Below are positions 34,522 through 44,146 of a stretch of DNA of 64,000 nucleotides, piece by piece. Numbering within the stretch: the stretch's first letter is position 1; the number at the start of each line of letters is the position of its first letter. Under the pieces are notes generated by a model. The model made no database searches, was not told where the DNA came from, and saw only the letters and a program-made list of their open reading frames with translations. The DNA comes from Lactobacillus hominis DSM 23910 = CRBIP 24.179 (lineage in GTDB: Bacteria > Bacillota > Bacilli > Lactobacillales > Lactobacillaceae). The stretch is taken from the NCBI RefSeq assembly GCF_000296835.1, contig NZ_CAKE01000004.1, positions 1-64,000 on the forward strand, written 5' to 3'. The translations under genes and the position numbers were made by a program.

Positions 34522-35308
34522 TTCTTTGAGAGATAAAGTTGTAATAGTTACAGGAGCATCAAGTGGTATTGGTAAATCGATAGCTTTAGAAAGTGCTAGT
34601 CGTGGGGCCTGTGTTGTATTGCTTGCTCGAAGTCTAGATAAACTAAATGAAGTGGCTGAAGAAGCTAGAAAACTTTCTGGTAGTCAAGCTTTCGTAATTC
34701 CTACAGACATGAGCAAAGCGGACCAAATCGATGCCGCATTTAACGAAATAATTAAAAATGTGGATCATATTGACTATTTGGTAAATGCTGCTGGATTTGG
34801 AGTTTTCGATGAATTTCTCAAAATGAATCCGCAACTTGCTCCAAAAATGTTTCAAACTAATGTCTTAGGACTAATGTATTTTACGCGCTTAATTGCACGT
34901 ATTATGATGGACCAAAAAGAAGGACAAATTATTAATTTTGGTTCTATTGCAGGTATTGTGCCTACAACTAAGACAGCAGTATATAGCGCAACTAAGGCTG
35001 CTGTAATTCAATTTTCAAATGTTTTGCGTCTAGAATTAAAACCATTCGACGTTAAAGTTATGACTGTAAATCCTGGTCCTGTTTACACTAATTTCTTTAA
35101 TATTGCGGATAAAACTGGAAATTACGAAAAGAATGTTCAACGTTTTATGCTTGATCCTGATGATGTGGCATGGCAGGTAGTACATTTCTTTGGTTCAAAT
35201 CGCCGAGAATTAAATTTACCAATTAGTCTCTCAGTTTTAGCTAAGCTATATCAAATTTTTCCTACCATTGGCGATTGGGCAAGTTTAAAATTTGCTAGTA
35301 GAAAGTAG
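34514..35308 (+). CDS. Short-chain dehydrogenase/reductase
   Basis: A 264-residue classical SDR. The cofactor motif is TGASSGIG at 13-20, NAAGFG lies near 91, catalytic Ser in 'NFGSIAG' near 143 and Tyr-Lys in YSATKAA near 156-162. It is the YqjQ-type SDR that usually follows rnz in lactic acid bacteria. Substrate unknown; the Arg at 'LLARSLDKL' suggests NADP(H). Overlap with rnz indicates co-translation. Confidence 0.85.
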   Translation: MSNSLRDKVVIVTGASSGIGKSIALESASRGACVVLLARSLDKLNEVAEEARKLSGSQAFVIPTDMSKADQIDAAFNEIIKNVDHIDYLVNAAGFGVFDEFLKMNPQLAPKMFQTNVLGLMYFTRLIARIMMDQKEGQIINFGSIAGIVPTTKTAVYSATKAAVIQFSNVLRLELKPFDVKVMTVNPGPVYTNFFNIADKTGNYEKNVQRFMLDPDDVAWQVVHFFGSNRRELNLPISLSVLAKLYQIFPTIGDWASLKFASRK

Positions 35309-35317
35309 GAATGATTA

Positions 35318-35689
35318 ATGAAAAAAAACAGTAAGCAAAGTAAATTAGTTTTTGGGTTGGTAATAGTCTTAATTTTAGTAATTTTTGCATGCTTAAACAT
35401 TGAGCCAGTAGCTATTAATTTTGGATTTTTCCAACCACAAATGCCGCTAATTATTATTTTAGTAATTATGATGCTTTTAGGTGCCTTAGTCTCACTTTTA
35501 TTGGGAAATGGTGAGAAAGGCAAAAGCAAAGAAAATGCAAAAGCTTTAGCTGAACAAAAACAAAAGTTAGAAAAAGAATTTCAAAAAACTTTGGCTGATA
35601 AAAATCAGAAAATTTCTGAATTGGAAGCTAAAGTTGATCGTCTGCAAGAAGAAAAAAATCAAACTTCTGCTGATAAAAACAAGATTTAA
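35318..35689 (+). CDS. LapA-domain (DUF1049) membrane protein
   Basis: A 123-residue protein: two membrane helices (residues ~10-28 and ~42-64) linked by 'NIEPVAINFGFFQPQMPL', the LapA/DUF1049 motif, followed by a Lys/Glu-rich coiled coil (~70-120). In proteobacteria LapA assists lipopolysaccharide assembly; in Gram-positive bacteria the role is unknown. It starts ten bases after the SDR gene and probably belongs to the same operon. Confidence 0.75.
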   Translation: MKKNSKQSKLVFGLVIVLILVIFACLNIEPVAINFGFFQPQMPLIIILVIMMLLGALVSLLLGNGEKGKSKENAKALAEQKQKLEKEFQKTLADKNQKISELEAKVDRLQEEKNQTSADKNKI

Positions 35690-35740
35690 CTTGATTTATC
35701 AGTTAGTAGATTGTATTATTGAAATACGTGAGTATTTAGT

Positions 35741-35758
35741 GACTTAATTATTTAAGTC
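35741..35758. repeat. Inverted repeat upstream of rpmF
   Basis: GACTTAA and TTAAGTC flank TTAT. It lies in the rpmF leader, 38 bases before the gene; no T-run follows. It may be a regulatory site or leader hairpin. Confidence 0.4.
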
Positions 35759-35796
35759 CGTAAAGTCTCAATTCTATAAAAAAGGAGATCTAACGA

Positions 35797-35988
35797 ATGG
35801 CAGTTCCTGCAAGAAAAACTTCTAAGCAAAGAAAACGTTCACGTCGTGGTCACATTAAGTTGGCTACACCAGCAATGCACTATGATGCAACTACTGGTGA
35901 ATACCGTTTAAGCCACCGTGTTTCACCAAAGGGCTTTTACAAAGGCCGTCAAGTTGTTGAAAAGACTCAACAACAAAACAATGATTAA
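35797..35988 (+). CDS. rpmF: 50S ribosomal protein L32
   Basis: A 63-residue L32: starts [19 protein letters not shown] and keeps '[16 protein letters not shown]' near the C-terminus. There are no Cys residues, so it is the zinc-free form. AAGGAGAT precedes the ATG and a strong terminator follows 6 bases after the stop, so it is a single-gene transcript. Confidence 0.95.
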   Translation: MAVPARKTSKQRKRSRRGHIKLATPAMHYDATTGEYRLSHRVSPKGFYKGRQVVEKTQQQNND

Positions 35989-35992
35989 TTAA

Positions 35993-36016
35993 AGACACCG
36001 GTAGGTGTCTTTTTTT
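35993..36016 (+). terminator. Intrinsic terminator of rpmF
   Basis: GACACC pairs with GGTGTC around GGTA, with A's before and seven T after. Confidence 0.85.
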
Positions 36017-36036
36017 ATTGAAAAAGGGAGAAAATA

Positions 36037-37602
36037 ATGAAACTAGTTATTTTGCATTCAAGTGATACTCATGGCTTTTTAATGCCAACTGATTATCAAG
36101 ACAAAAACAAGTATGAAGCTCCGTTTTCTTTAAGTAGGGTAAGTAGCTTGATTAAGAGTGAGAAAGAAAAATACGGGGCTGAAAACGTGCTTGTCACGGA
36201 TTCTGGAGATTGTCTTCAAGGTTCTCCACTTGCTAGTTATTGTCATACTTTACCTGAAGAAAAAGGATTGCAAGCTTTCACCGATGCCTATAATGAAGTG
36301 GGTTATGATGCTCGAGTTTTAGGAAACCATGATTTTAATTATGGGCTCGATTATTTAAGTTATTATGTCGATAATAATAAGGCACCATTTATTAATGATA
36401 ATGTTTTAGATGCTGAAACTAATACGCCATTTTTAGGTCAAGAATACAAAGTTATTGAAAAAGCTGGTATAAAAATTGGCGTCATGGGGATTACAACTCA
36501 ATATATTTCTCATTGGGAACCTGAAGAACATATCAAAGGTTTGAAATTTGTTTCGGGTTATGAAGCTTTATCCAAGCTGGCTGAGAAATTACGTCCTCAA
36601 GTAGATGTATTAGTTGCTCTTTATCATGGCGGATTCGAATCTGATCCCGTCAGTGGGGAAGCTACAGAACCACATACTGGTGAAAACGAAGGATATAAGA
36701 TCTTAACTCAAATTCCTGAAATAGATGCATTTTTAACAGGACACCAGCATCGTCGCTTAAACCTAGTTCAAAATAATACTGCGATCGTTCAACCTGGTTA
36801 TCGTGGAGAAGCCGTAGCTAAAGTAATTATTGATTTTGATAAGATTAGTGATGGGAATGTCAAAATCAATGATATGACTACTGAGTTAGTTGATACAAAA
36901 GATTATGCTCCAGATCCAAAAATTGAAGCCATTGTAAAAGAATTAGATAAAAAGACGCAAAGCTGGTTAGACCAGCCAATTGCTCATATGTCTGCGCCAG
37001 CACCTATTGAAAATGCAATTGAGGGCCGAATTAAGGGGGCACCATTTGTTAATTTGATTCAGCAGATGCAGCTATGGTTTACCAATGCTGATATCTCAGC
37101 TACAGCAATTATGTCTGAAACTGCTAAAGGTTTTTCTAAGAATGTAACTATGAGAGAAGTGCTGCTCAATTATCCATATGCAAATCAATTATGTATCGTT
37201 GATATTAGCGGCAAAGACTTGAAAGAGATTATTGAATACGCCTGCGGATTTTTAGAAAAAGATAAAGACGACAATATCAAGTTTATTAATCGCTGGATTA
37301 CACCTAAGCCAATGCTTTATCATTACGATATGTTTTATCCAGTTCAGTATGAAGCTGATTTATCAAAACCAGTAGGCCATAGATTGACCAAGTTGCAATT
37401 GCATGGCAAAGATATTGACGATGATAAAATGTACCGTTTAGCCGTTAATAATTATCGTGCTTTGGGTGGCGGTTTTTACCCAGGCTACAGCATGGATAAG
37501 ATTGAAAAAACGTTTGATCAAGATTACGTGCAAATGTTTGGTGAATATCTAACGCAAAATGATGTCGTAGTTGATACCAAGCCTAACTTTAAATTTTATT
37601 AA
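36037..37602 (+). CDS. Metallophosphatase/5'-nucleotidase family protein
   Basis: A 521-residue two-domain enzyme. The calcineurin-like metal site is seen as 'SSDTHG' (8-13), 'DSGDCLQGS' (~56), 'GNHDFNYG' (~97-104) and 'TGHQHRR' (~234-240). The C-terminal 5'-nucleotidase domain carries 'NYPYANQLCIVDISGKDLKE' and 'NNYRALGGGFYPGY'. There is no signal peptide or wall anchor, unlike secreted YfkN-type enzymes, so it should hydrolyse nucleotides or cyclic nucleotides in the cytosol. AAAGGGAG precedes the ATG; a strong terminator follows. Confidence 0.85.
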   Translation: MKLVILHSSDTHGFLMPTDYQDKNKYEAPFSLSRVSSLIKSEKEKYGAENVLVTDSGDCLQGSPLASYCHTLPEEKGLQAFTDAYNEVGYDARVLGNHDFNYGLDYLSYYVDNNKAPFINDNVLDAETNTPFLGQEYKVIEKAGIKIGVMGITTQYISHWEPEEHIKGLKFVSGYEALSKLAEKLRPQVDVLVALYHGGFESDPVSGEATEPHTGENEGYKILTQIPEIDAFLTGHQHRRLNLVQNNTAIVQPGYRGEAVAKVIIDFDKISDGNVKINDMTTELVDTKDYAPDPKIEAIVKELDKKTQSWLDQPIAHMSAPAPIENAIEGRIKGAPFVNLIQQMQLWFTNADISATAIMSETAKGFSKNVTMREVLLNYPYANQLCIVDISGKDLKEIIEYACGFLEKDKDDNIKFINRWITPKPMLYHYDMFYPVQYEADLSKPVGHRLTKLQLHGKDIDDDKMYRLAVNNYRALGGGFYPGYSMDKIEKTFDQDYVQMFGEYLTQNDVVVDTKPNFKFY

Positions 37603-37609
37603 ACAAGAA

Positions 37610-37642
37610 AAAAGAGCTATTTCATTTGAAATAGCTCTTTTT
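37610..37642. terminator. Bidirectional terminator
   Basis: AAAAGAGCTATTTC and GAAATAGCTCTTTT form a perfect hairpin around ATTT, between the nucleotidase gene and the convergent small membrane gene. Confidence 0.85.
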
Positions 37643-37666
37643 AAGATCAAAACTAATAATTATAAT

Positions 37667-37864
37667 TTATTTTCCGTAAACTGACTTATCTTTATGGCTT
37701 TTAGCTGTGATTGTAGGAATAATTGCTGCAAATAAAATACCAAAAACAACGCCGATAATTAAGGATTGTATAGGATCAAATTTCATTTGAGTTAATGAAG
37801 CTGCAATAAAACCAATAATCTCCATAAAGATTACTGACCAAATAGTAGTAACAATATAGCGCAT
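37667..37864 (-). CDS. DUF2929 (YjzD-like) membrane protein
   Basis: A 65-residue protein starting at ATG 37864, seven bases after AGAAGGAGA. The frame is open further upstream but without a ribosome site and into the dnaE region. It has two hydrophobic helices (~5-22 and ~33-52) separated by 'LTQMKFDPIQS', the DUF2929/YjzD pattern. Function unknown. It is divergent from dnaE. Confidence 0.7.
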   Translation of the reverse strand: MRYIVTTIWSVIFMEIIGFIAASLTQMKFDPIQSLIIGVVFGILFAAIIPTITAKSHKDKSVYGK

Positions 37865-37966
37865 AAAATCTCCTTCTTTCGCTAGGTATATTAGCAAAAA
37901 ATACGCCTTTGCGCAAGCAAGTATTGTGAGTTTTGGTATACTGAAAGTTAAGAAAGGGTGAATCAA

Positions 37967-40900
37967 ATGGCGATTGCAGGACTGCAAAATATATCTAGTT
38001 TTTCTTTATTACAAAGCCCAATTACAGTTGATCAGCTAGTTAAGCAAGCTAAACAAAGAAACTATCAAGCAATTGCACTGACTGATATCAATGTCACTTA
38101 TGGTTTAGTAGAATTTTATAAAGCAGCTAAAAATACGGGGATAAAACCATTATTAGGGATGCAAGTAAGAATAAATGGCTTAATTGATGAATCTCGTAAA
38201 TTTGATTATGTAGTTTTAGCTAAAAATCAAAAGGGACTTGAAAACATTTTTAGGTTATCTAGCGCCATTAATTTATTAACTGAAAATGGTGAAAATAACA
38301 AAGTCTTAAATTTAAAAGAGCTAACCAAATATTTATCAGATTTAGTATTTATTATTCCTGCTAATGATCACAGCGAATTAAAATTTTTGATGGATCAAAA
38401 CCCTAATTTGGCTTCAGATTTTATTAGACAATTGCAAGATCTGATTCCTCAAAGTTCGGACCTGTTTTTGGGAGTCTATGCGGATAAAAATCAAAAAAAT
38501 TATATTAATTTTGCCCAATCTTTAGCTAAACAATTTGATCTACAACTAGTAGCCACTGAAGATGTGCAGTACATCAATAAACAAGACCATTTTTTGCGTA
38601 AAACTCTTTTAGCAATTAAACAAAATAATAATTTAGAAGATGTCCAAGCACTTGCAAAAAAAACGGGATCGCATTATTTAAAATCTGAAAGTGATTTACA
38701 AGAATCATATTTAAGTTTGGGACTAGATGATGCTTTAAAAAATACTAGCAAAATTGCAAGTATGTGCAGTGCTGAAATTCAGTTTCAAGATCCTCAATTG
38801 CCCAAATTTAAGCAAAACCATTTTCCAACATCGAAAGAATATTTGCATTATTTGGCTAATAAAGGTCTGCAGGAAAGGTTTCCTAACAAAGCAATTCCAA
38901 AGAATTATCAAGATCGTTTAGATTATGAACTGAAAGTAATTAATGAGATGGGATTTGATGATTACTTCTTAATTGTTTGGGATGTAATTAATTTTGCTCA
39001 TTCAGTTCATATTACGACGGGGCCTGGGAGAGGATCGGCAGCTGGAAGTTTAGTTTCTTATGCTTTAAGAATCACGGAAGTTGATCCAATCCAATATAAT
39101 TTGCTATTTGAACGTTTTCTAAATCCAGCTCGTCAGCAAATGCCTGATATCGACCTAGATATACCAGACGATCGACGCGATGAAGTAATTAGCTATATGT
39201 TTAAAAAATATGGCATGGATCATGCAGCGCAAATTCTTACTTTTGGTACATTAGCTGCTAAGCAAGTGCTACGCGATGTAGCACGAATCTTTGGCTTAAA
39301 TAAATTCGAAGCAAGTAAATGGACGCAGGCTTTACCATATTCAAAAGAGAAATTAACTCTTAAGGACGCATATGAAAAATCGTCTGATTTAAGGATGCTA
39401 GTCAATGCATCTGATTTAAATAAGCTTTTGTTTGCGACTGCTACTCATTTGGAGGGCTTGCCACGTCATTATTCGATTCACGCCGCAGGTCTTGTTATTA
39501 CCGATGATTCAATTGCAAAATTAGTTGGACTTCAAGCAGGTCCTTTGGGTATTCCTGTAACTCAGCAAACTAAATTGAATGTGGAGTCGTTAGGACTTTT
39601 AAAAATCGATTTTTTAGGATTACGAAATTTAACTATTTTAGGTCAAACCTTAGAGTTATTAAAATCTCAAGGAATTGATCTAGATCCACTAAAAATTTCA
39701 TTAAATGATGCGCTAACTTTAAAATTGTTCCAGCAAGGAAATACTGATGCGGTCTTTCAATTTGAGTCAAATGGTATTAAGCAAGTATTGAGAAGATTGC
39801 ACCCTGACAGTTTTGAAGATATCGTTGCAGTTAACGCCTTATACCGTCCAGGCCCAATTCAAAATATTTCGCATTTTATTGATCGTAAACATGGAAAAGA
39901 AAAAGTTGCTTATCCCGATCAAAGTTTGAAGCAGATTTTAGGACCGACATATGGAATTTTGGTTTATCAGGAACAAGTAATGCAGACAGCACAAGTTTTA
40001 GCTAGATTTTCATTAGGCCAAGCCGATTTACTTAGACGTGCGATGTCCAAAAAGAATCTTGAGGTTATTCAAAAACAAAGAGAGAAATTTATTCAAGGTG
40101 CTGTTAAATTAGGACATGCCAAAAGTGTCGCTGAAAAAGTTTATGATTATATTGCCCAATTTGCAAATTATGGTTTTAATAGGTCGCATGCAGTGGCATA
40201 CAGTAAAATCGCCTTTTGGCTAGCATATCTCAAAGTACATTATCCTGCTGCTTTTTATACAGCATTACTTAATAGCAATTTAGGCGATAAAAATAAGATC
40301 AACGATTATTTAATGCAGGTTCAGGATCAGGGCATTAAGATTTTGCCACCGGATATTAATTCTTCAAAAAAAATGTTCAGCTTAAAAGATGGAAAAATTT
40401 TAGTCGGCTTGCGTGCTATCAAAGGGTTACGCAATGATTTTGTAGATGAAATCATTAATTTAAAAAAGCCGATAAAGTCTTTATCAAAATTTCTAATGCA
40501 AATTGATCCCAAATTCTTAAATCAAGCTGCGATTAATAATTTAATTAAAGCAGGAGTTTTTGATAGCATTGATCCTAATCGAAATAGCTTATTAGCTACC
40601 AGCAAAGATTTGGTTGATACGGTAAGTATGGCTGGACATAATCTGTCTTTATTTAAAACTTTAGAACCTAAAGCAGTTGAGAAAAAAGCTCCGGATAATA
40701 AAGAAAAAGCTGATATGGAAATTGAGACTATGGGATTTGCTACAACTATAAACCCACTTCTAGCGGTCCAAAAATATGCCCAAAGATTTAATGCTAAAAA
40801 ATTAGCTGATTTTGATATAAATGAAACAGGCGTTGGAGTAGGAAAATTAACTAAATTAAAGCCAATTACTACCAAAAAGGGTCAAACTATGGCATTTGCG

Positions 40901-41086
40901 AGTTTTGCAGATAGTCAAGGTCAGCAAGAATTTACGATATTTCCAAATGCATATGAAAAAATAAAAAATATTTTGAAAATTGGCGATATCTATCTACTTC
41001 AAGTTCGGACGCAATCAGATCGTTTTGACTCATCAAAGAAGCAATATTTGTTAAACTCAGTGCGAAAAGTGAATTTTAAAGAATAA
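37967..41086 (+). CDS. dnaE: DNA polymerase III subunit alpha, DnaE type
   Basis: A ~1039-residue DnaE-class polymerase. ATG 37967 is preferred because AAAGGGTG at 37953-37960 is its ribosome site and the in-frame GTG 37958 lies inside it. A PHP domain fills ~1-200, the palm has 'TGPGRGSAAGSLVSYAL' near 352 and catalytic acids in 'PDIDLDIPDDRR' near 392-403, then fingers, tandem HhH (~770-870) and an OB domain near the C-terminus. In Firmicutes DnaE extends primers on both strands before PolC takes over. No 3'-5' exonuclease motif is present. Confidence 0.95.
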   Translation: MAIAGLQNISSFSLLQSPITVDQLVKQAKQRNYQAIALTDINVTYGLVEFYKAAKNTGIKPLLGMQVRINGLIDESRKFDYVVLAKNQKGLENIFRLSSAINLLTENGENNKVLNLKELTKYLSDLVFIIPANDHSELKFLMDQNPNLASDFIRQLQDLIPQSSDLFLGVYADKNQKNYINFAQSLAKQFDLQLVATEDVQYINKQDHFLRKTLLAIKQNNNLEDVQALAKKTGSHYLKSESDLQESYLSLGLDDALKNTSKIASMCSAEIQFQDPQLPKFKQNHFPTSKEYLHYLANKGLQERFPNKAIPKNYQDRLDYELKVINEMGFDDYFLIVWDVINFAHSVHITTGPGRGSAAGSLVSYALRITEVDPIQYNLLFERFLNPARQQMPDIDLDIPDDRRDEVISYMFKKYGMDHAAQILTFGTLAAKQVLRDVARIFGLNKFEASKWTQALPYSKEKLTLKDAYEKSSDLRMLVNASDLNKLLFATATHLEGLPRHYSIHAAGLVITDDSIAKLVGLQAGPLGIPVTQQTKLNVESLGLLKIDFLGLRNLTILGQTLELLKSQGIDLDPLKISLNDALTLKLFQQGNTDAVFQFESNGIKQVLRRLHPDSFEDIVAVNALYRPGPIQNISHFIDRKHGKEKVAYPDQSLKQILGPTYGILVYQEQVMQTAQVLARFSLGQADLLRRAMSKKNLEVIQKQREKFIQGAVKLGHAKSVAEKVYDYIAQFANYGFNRSHAVAYSKIAFWLAYLKVHYPAAFYTALLNSNLGDKNKINDYLMQVQDQGIKILPPDINSSKKMFSLKDGKILVGLRAIKGLRNDFVDEIINLKKPIKSLSKFLMQIDPKFLNQAAINNLIKAGVFDSIDPNRNSLLATSKDLVDTVSMAGHNLSLFKTLEPKAVEKKAPDNKEKADMEIETMGFATTINPLLAVQKYAQRFNAKKLADFDINETGVGVGKLTKLKPITTKKGQTMAFASFADSQGQQEFTIFPNAYEKIKNILKIGDIYLLQVRTQSDRFDSSKKQYLLNSVRKVNFKE

Positions 41087-41132
41087 TTTATAAAAATTGG
41101 TCTTAATTAAGAAAATCACAATGTAAAAGCAT

Positions 41133-41146
41133 TGTAAGCGAAAACA
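41133..41146. promoter_or_regulatory. Candidate cre site upstream of pfkA
   Basis: TGTAAGCGAAAACA resembles the CcpA catabolite-response consensus (TGWAANCGNTNWCA), with one mismatch near the centre. It lies about 120 bases before pfkA. Glycolytic pfk-pyk operons of lactic acid bacteria are often CcpA-activated. The flanking 9-mer AAGCATTGT (41127-41135) recurs inverted as ACAATGCTT at 41196-41204. Confidence 0.5.
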
Positions 41147-41264
41147 TTTCTTTCATGTCTGATTTAAACGCAAAATTTTAGTGTTTTTATTGCAGACAAT
41201 GCTTGTAAAAAATGTTACTATTGAACCGATGTGAGTAAAACAGAATTATCGTAGAGGTGAATTC

Positions 41265-42224
41265 ATGAAACGGATTGGTATTTTAACTAGTGGTGGAGAT
41301 GCTCCTGGCATGAACGCTGCTATCAGAGCTGTCACTCGTACAGCTTTGGCAAACGACATCGAAGTATTCGGAATTCATTATGGTTTCGCTGGTTTAGTTG
41401 CTGGTGATATTTTCCAAATGACTTCAGAAACTGTTGCCGACAAGATTAACCGTGGTGGTACATTCCTTTATTCTGCTCGTTTCCCAGAGTTTGCTGAAGA
41501 AGCAACTCAATTAAAGGGAATTGAACAATTAAAGAAACACGGTATCGATGCCTTAGTTGTTATTGGTGGAGACGGTTCTTACCATGGTGCGTTAAGATTA
41601 ACAGAACATGGTTACAATGCCATTGGTCTTCCTGGTTCAATTGATAACGATATCCCATATACTGATTATACAATTGGATTTGACACTGCATGCAACACAG
41701 CAATGGATGCAATTGATAAAATCCGTGATACTGCAACAAGTCACCAACGTGTGTTTGTTGTTAACGTTATGGGTCGTGAATGTGGAGATATCGCTCTTCA
41801 TGTTGGTGTCGCAACTGGTGCTGACGCTATCGTTGTTCCAGAAGAACCATATGACATTAAAGAAATTGCCGAAAACTTGAAGCAAGGTTTTGCTAATGGT
41901 AAGAAGCACGGACTTGTTGTTTTAGCTGAAGGTGTTATGGACGCTGATAAGTTTAAAGACGAGCTCCTTAAATATGGTGATTTTGATGCAAGAGCAAATG
42001 TCTTAGGACATATGCAACGCGGCGGAAGTCCAACAACTCGTGATCGTGTTTTAGCAAGCAAGATGGGTGCATATGCAGTGCAATTGTTATTAGATGGTAA
42101 GGGCGGTTTAGCTGTCGGTATCGAAAATAACAAATTGTCATCACATAACATGCTTGATTTGTTTGATGCAAAGCACCACGGTGATTATTCGTTATACTCA
42201 TTGAACAAAGACTTAGCCAAGTAG
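41265..42224 (+). CDS. pfkA: 6-phosphofructokinase
   Basis: A 319-residue ATP-dependent phosphofructokinase. The ATP loop is [13 protein letters not shown] (~11-23), 'GGDGSYHGA' is near 102, and the active site '[18 protein letters not shown]' near 125-143 with catalytic Asp. It phosphorylates fructose-6-phosphate, the committed glycolytic step. Codons are strongly biased to GGT, AAC and AAG forms, as expected for high expression. GAGGTG is the ribosome site. It is co-transcribed with pyk 35 bases downstream. Confidence 0.95.
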   Translation: MKRIGILTSGGDAPGMNAAIRAVTRTALANDIEVFGIHYGFAGLVAGDIFQMTSETVADKINRGGTFLYSARFPEFAEEATQLKGIEQLKKHGIDALVVIGGDGSYHGALRLTEHGYNAIGLPGSIDNDIPYTDYTIGFDTACNTAMDAIDKIRDTATSHQRVFVVNVMGRECGDIALHVGVATGADAIVVPEEPYDIKEIAENLKQGFANGKKHGLVVLAEGVMDADKFKDELLKYGDFDARANVLGHMQRGGSPTTRDRVLASKMGAYAVQLLLDGKGGLAVGIENNKLSSHNMLDLFDAKHHGDYSLYSLNKDLAK

Positions 42225-42259
42225 TTTTTGATTTTTAATTTTATAGGAGATTTTTTCAG

Positions 42260-44029
42260 ATGAAGAAAACTAAAATTGTTAGTACTTTAGGGCCAGCCTC
42301 AAATGACGTTGAGACTATTACTAAATTGGCAGAAGCAGGTGCCAATGTTTTCCGTTTTAACTTTTCACACGGTGACCACCCAGAACACGCTTCTCGTATG
42401 AAGATGGTTCGTGAAGTTGAAAAGAAGACTGGTTTGTTACTTGGTATCGACCTTGATACTAAAGGTGCTGAAATCAGAACTACCGGACAAGAAGACGGCA
42501 AGTTCACTATTAACACTGGTGACAAGATCAGAATTTCAATGGACGCAACTAAGAAGGGTAACAAAGACAAGATTTACGTTACCTACGATGGTTTATACGA
42601 TGACACCAAAAAGGGTGGTCACGTATTAATCGATGATGGTTTAGTTGACTTACTTATTCTAGACAAAGATGATGCTAACCGTGAACTTGTATGTCAAGCT
42701 CAAAACACTGGTGTTATCGGTTCTAAGAAGGGTGTTAACGCACCAGGCGTTGAAATTCGCCTTCCAGGTATCACTGAAAAAGATACTGACGACATTAAGT
42801 TTGGTATGAAGCAAGGTATTAACTTTATTTCAGCTTCATTCGTTCGTAAAGCACAAGACGTTTTAGACATTCGTCAATTGCTTGAAGAAGGTGGCTGTGA
42901 ATACGTTAAGATCTTCCCTAAGATCGAATCACAAGAAGGTATTGACAACATCGACGAAATCTTAAAGGTTTCAGATGGTTTGATGGTTGCTCGTGGTGAC
43001 ATGGGTGTTGAAATTCCATTTATCAACGTACCATTTGTACAAAAAGACTTAATCAGAAAATGTAACGCATTAGGTAAGCCAGTTATTACTGCTACTCAAA
43101 TGCTTGACTCAATGCAAGAAAACCCACGTCCAACTCGTGCCGAAGTTACTGACGTTGCTAACGCTGTCTTGGATGGTACTGATGCAACTATGCTTTCAGG
43201 TGAATCAGCAAACGGTCTTTACCCAGTTCAAGCTGTTAAGGCTATGGCTGATATTGACATGCGTACTGAAAAGCAACTTGCACAACGTAACACTTTAGCT
43301 CTTCAAAGATTCGAAGAATACCAAGGCTCAAACGTTACTGAAGCTATCGGTGAATCAGTTGTTAGAACTGCTGAAGAATTAGGTGTTAAGACTATCATTA
43401 CTGCAACTGAATCAGGTTACACTGCTCGTATGATTTCTAAATACCGTCCAAACGCAGATATCATTGCAATGACTTTTGATGAAAAAGTACAACACTCATT
43501 AGGTATTGTTTGGGGCGTAAAACCTATGCTTGTTGAAAAGCCTAAGACTACTGAAGAAATGTTTGACAAGGCAGCAGAACTTGCTAAAGAAACTGGTCTT
43601 GCAAAAGACGGCGACTTGGTAATTATCGTTGCTGGTGTTCCTTTGGGTGAAACTGGTACTACTAACTTAATGAAGTTACAATTAATCGGTACCCAACTTG
43701 TTAAAGGTTTAGGTGTTGGCGATCAATCAGTTATCGGTAACGCTGTAGTTGCAACTTCTGCTGAAGAGGCAAATGCTAAGATGCAAGATGGTGATATCTT
43801 AGTTGCTAAGACTACTGACAAGGACTACATGCCAGCTATTAAGAAGGCTTCAGGTATGGTTGTTGAAGCTTCTGGCTTAACTAGTCACGCAGCAGTTGTT
43901 GGTCTTTCACTTGGTATCCCAGTTATCGTTGGTGCTACTGATGCAACTTCAAAGATCCAATCAGGTTCTAAGATTACTGTTGATGCTCGTCGTGGTGCTG
44001 TTTACCAAGGTGAAGCAACTAACCTTTAA
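42260..44029 (+). CDS. pyk: Pyruvate kinase
   Basis: A 589-residue pyruvate kinase. The N-terminal barrel starts 'KIVSTLGPAS', has 'FRFNFSHGDH' near 32-41, catalytic Lys in 'KIFPKIESQEG' near 220 and 'ARGDMGVEIP' near 245. After the allosteric domain an extra ~110-residue C-terminal domain resembles the PEP-utilising mobile domain ('GLTSHAAVVGLSLGIPVIVGA'), as usual in Bacilli. It makes ATP and pyruvate from PEP in the cytosol. Highly biased codons like pfkA; terminator at 44047-44083. Confidence 0.95.
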   Translation: MKKTKIVSTLGPASNDVETITKLAEAGANVFRFNFSHGDHPEHASRMKMVREVEKKTGLLLGIDLDTKGAEIRTTGQEDGKFTINTGDKIRISMDATKKGNKDKIYVTYDGLYDDTKKGGHVLIDDGLVDLLILDKDDANRELVCQAQNTGVIGSKKGVNAPGVEIRLPGITEKDTDDIKFGMKQGINFISASFVRKAQDVLDIRQLLEEGGCEYVKIFPKIESQEGIDNIDEILKVSDGLMVARGDMGVEIPFINVPFVQKDLIRKCNALGKPVITATQMLDSMQENPRPTRAEVTDVANAVLDGTDATMLSGESANGLYPVQAVKAMADIDMRTEKQLAQRNTLALQRFEEYQGSNVTEAIGESVVRTAEELGVKTIITATESGYTARMISKYRPNADIIAMTFDEKVQHSLGIVWGVKPMLVEKPKTTEEMFDKAAELAKETGLAKDGDLVIIVAGVPLGETGTTNLMKLQLIGTQLVKGLGVGDQSVIGNAVVATSAEEANAKMQDGDILVAKTTDKDYMPAIKKASGMVVEASGLTSHAAVVGLSLGIPVIVGATDATSKIQSGSKITVDARRGAVYQGEATNL

Positions 44030-44046
44030 TTTTTAAAGAGAATATA

Positions 44047-44083
44047 AATAAGATAGTCAGCAAGTGCTGGCTATTTTATTTTT
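44047..44083 (+). terminator. Intrinsic terminator of pfkA-pyk
   Basis: AAATAAGATAGTCAGC pairs with GCTGGCTATTTTATTT around AAGT (small mismatches), ending in a T-run. Confidence 0.8.
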
Positions 44084-44146
44084 GCCTTTTTTACTTTATA
44101 CTAACTAATGAATAGAAATGTTAGAAGACGGAAGGATAACGATAAG

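Noticed and set aside
41608-42201. Several ORFs of 77-117 codons on both strands inside pfkA
   Set aside because: Strong codon bias in pfkA opens shadow frames; none has a ribosome site or recognisable family.
42256-42570. 104-codon minus-strand ORF inside pyk
   Set aside because: Shadow of a highly codon-biased gene.
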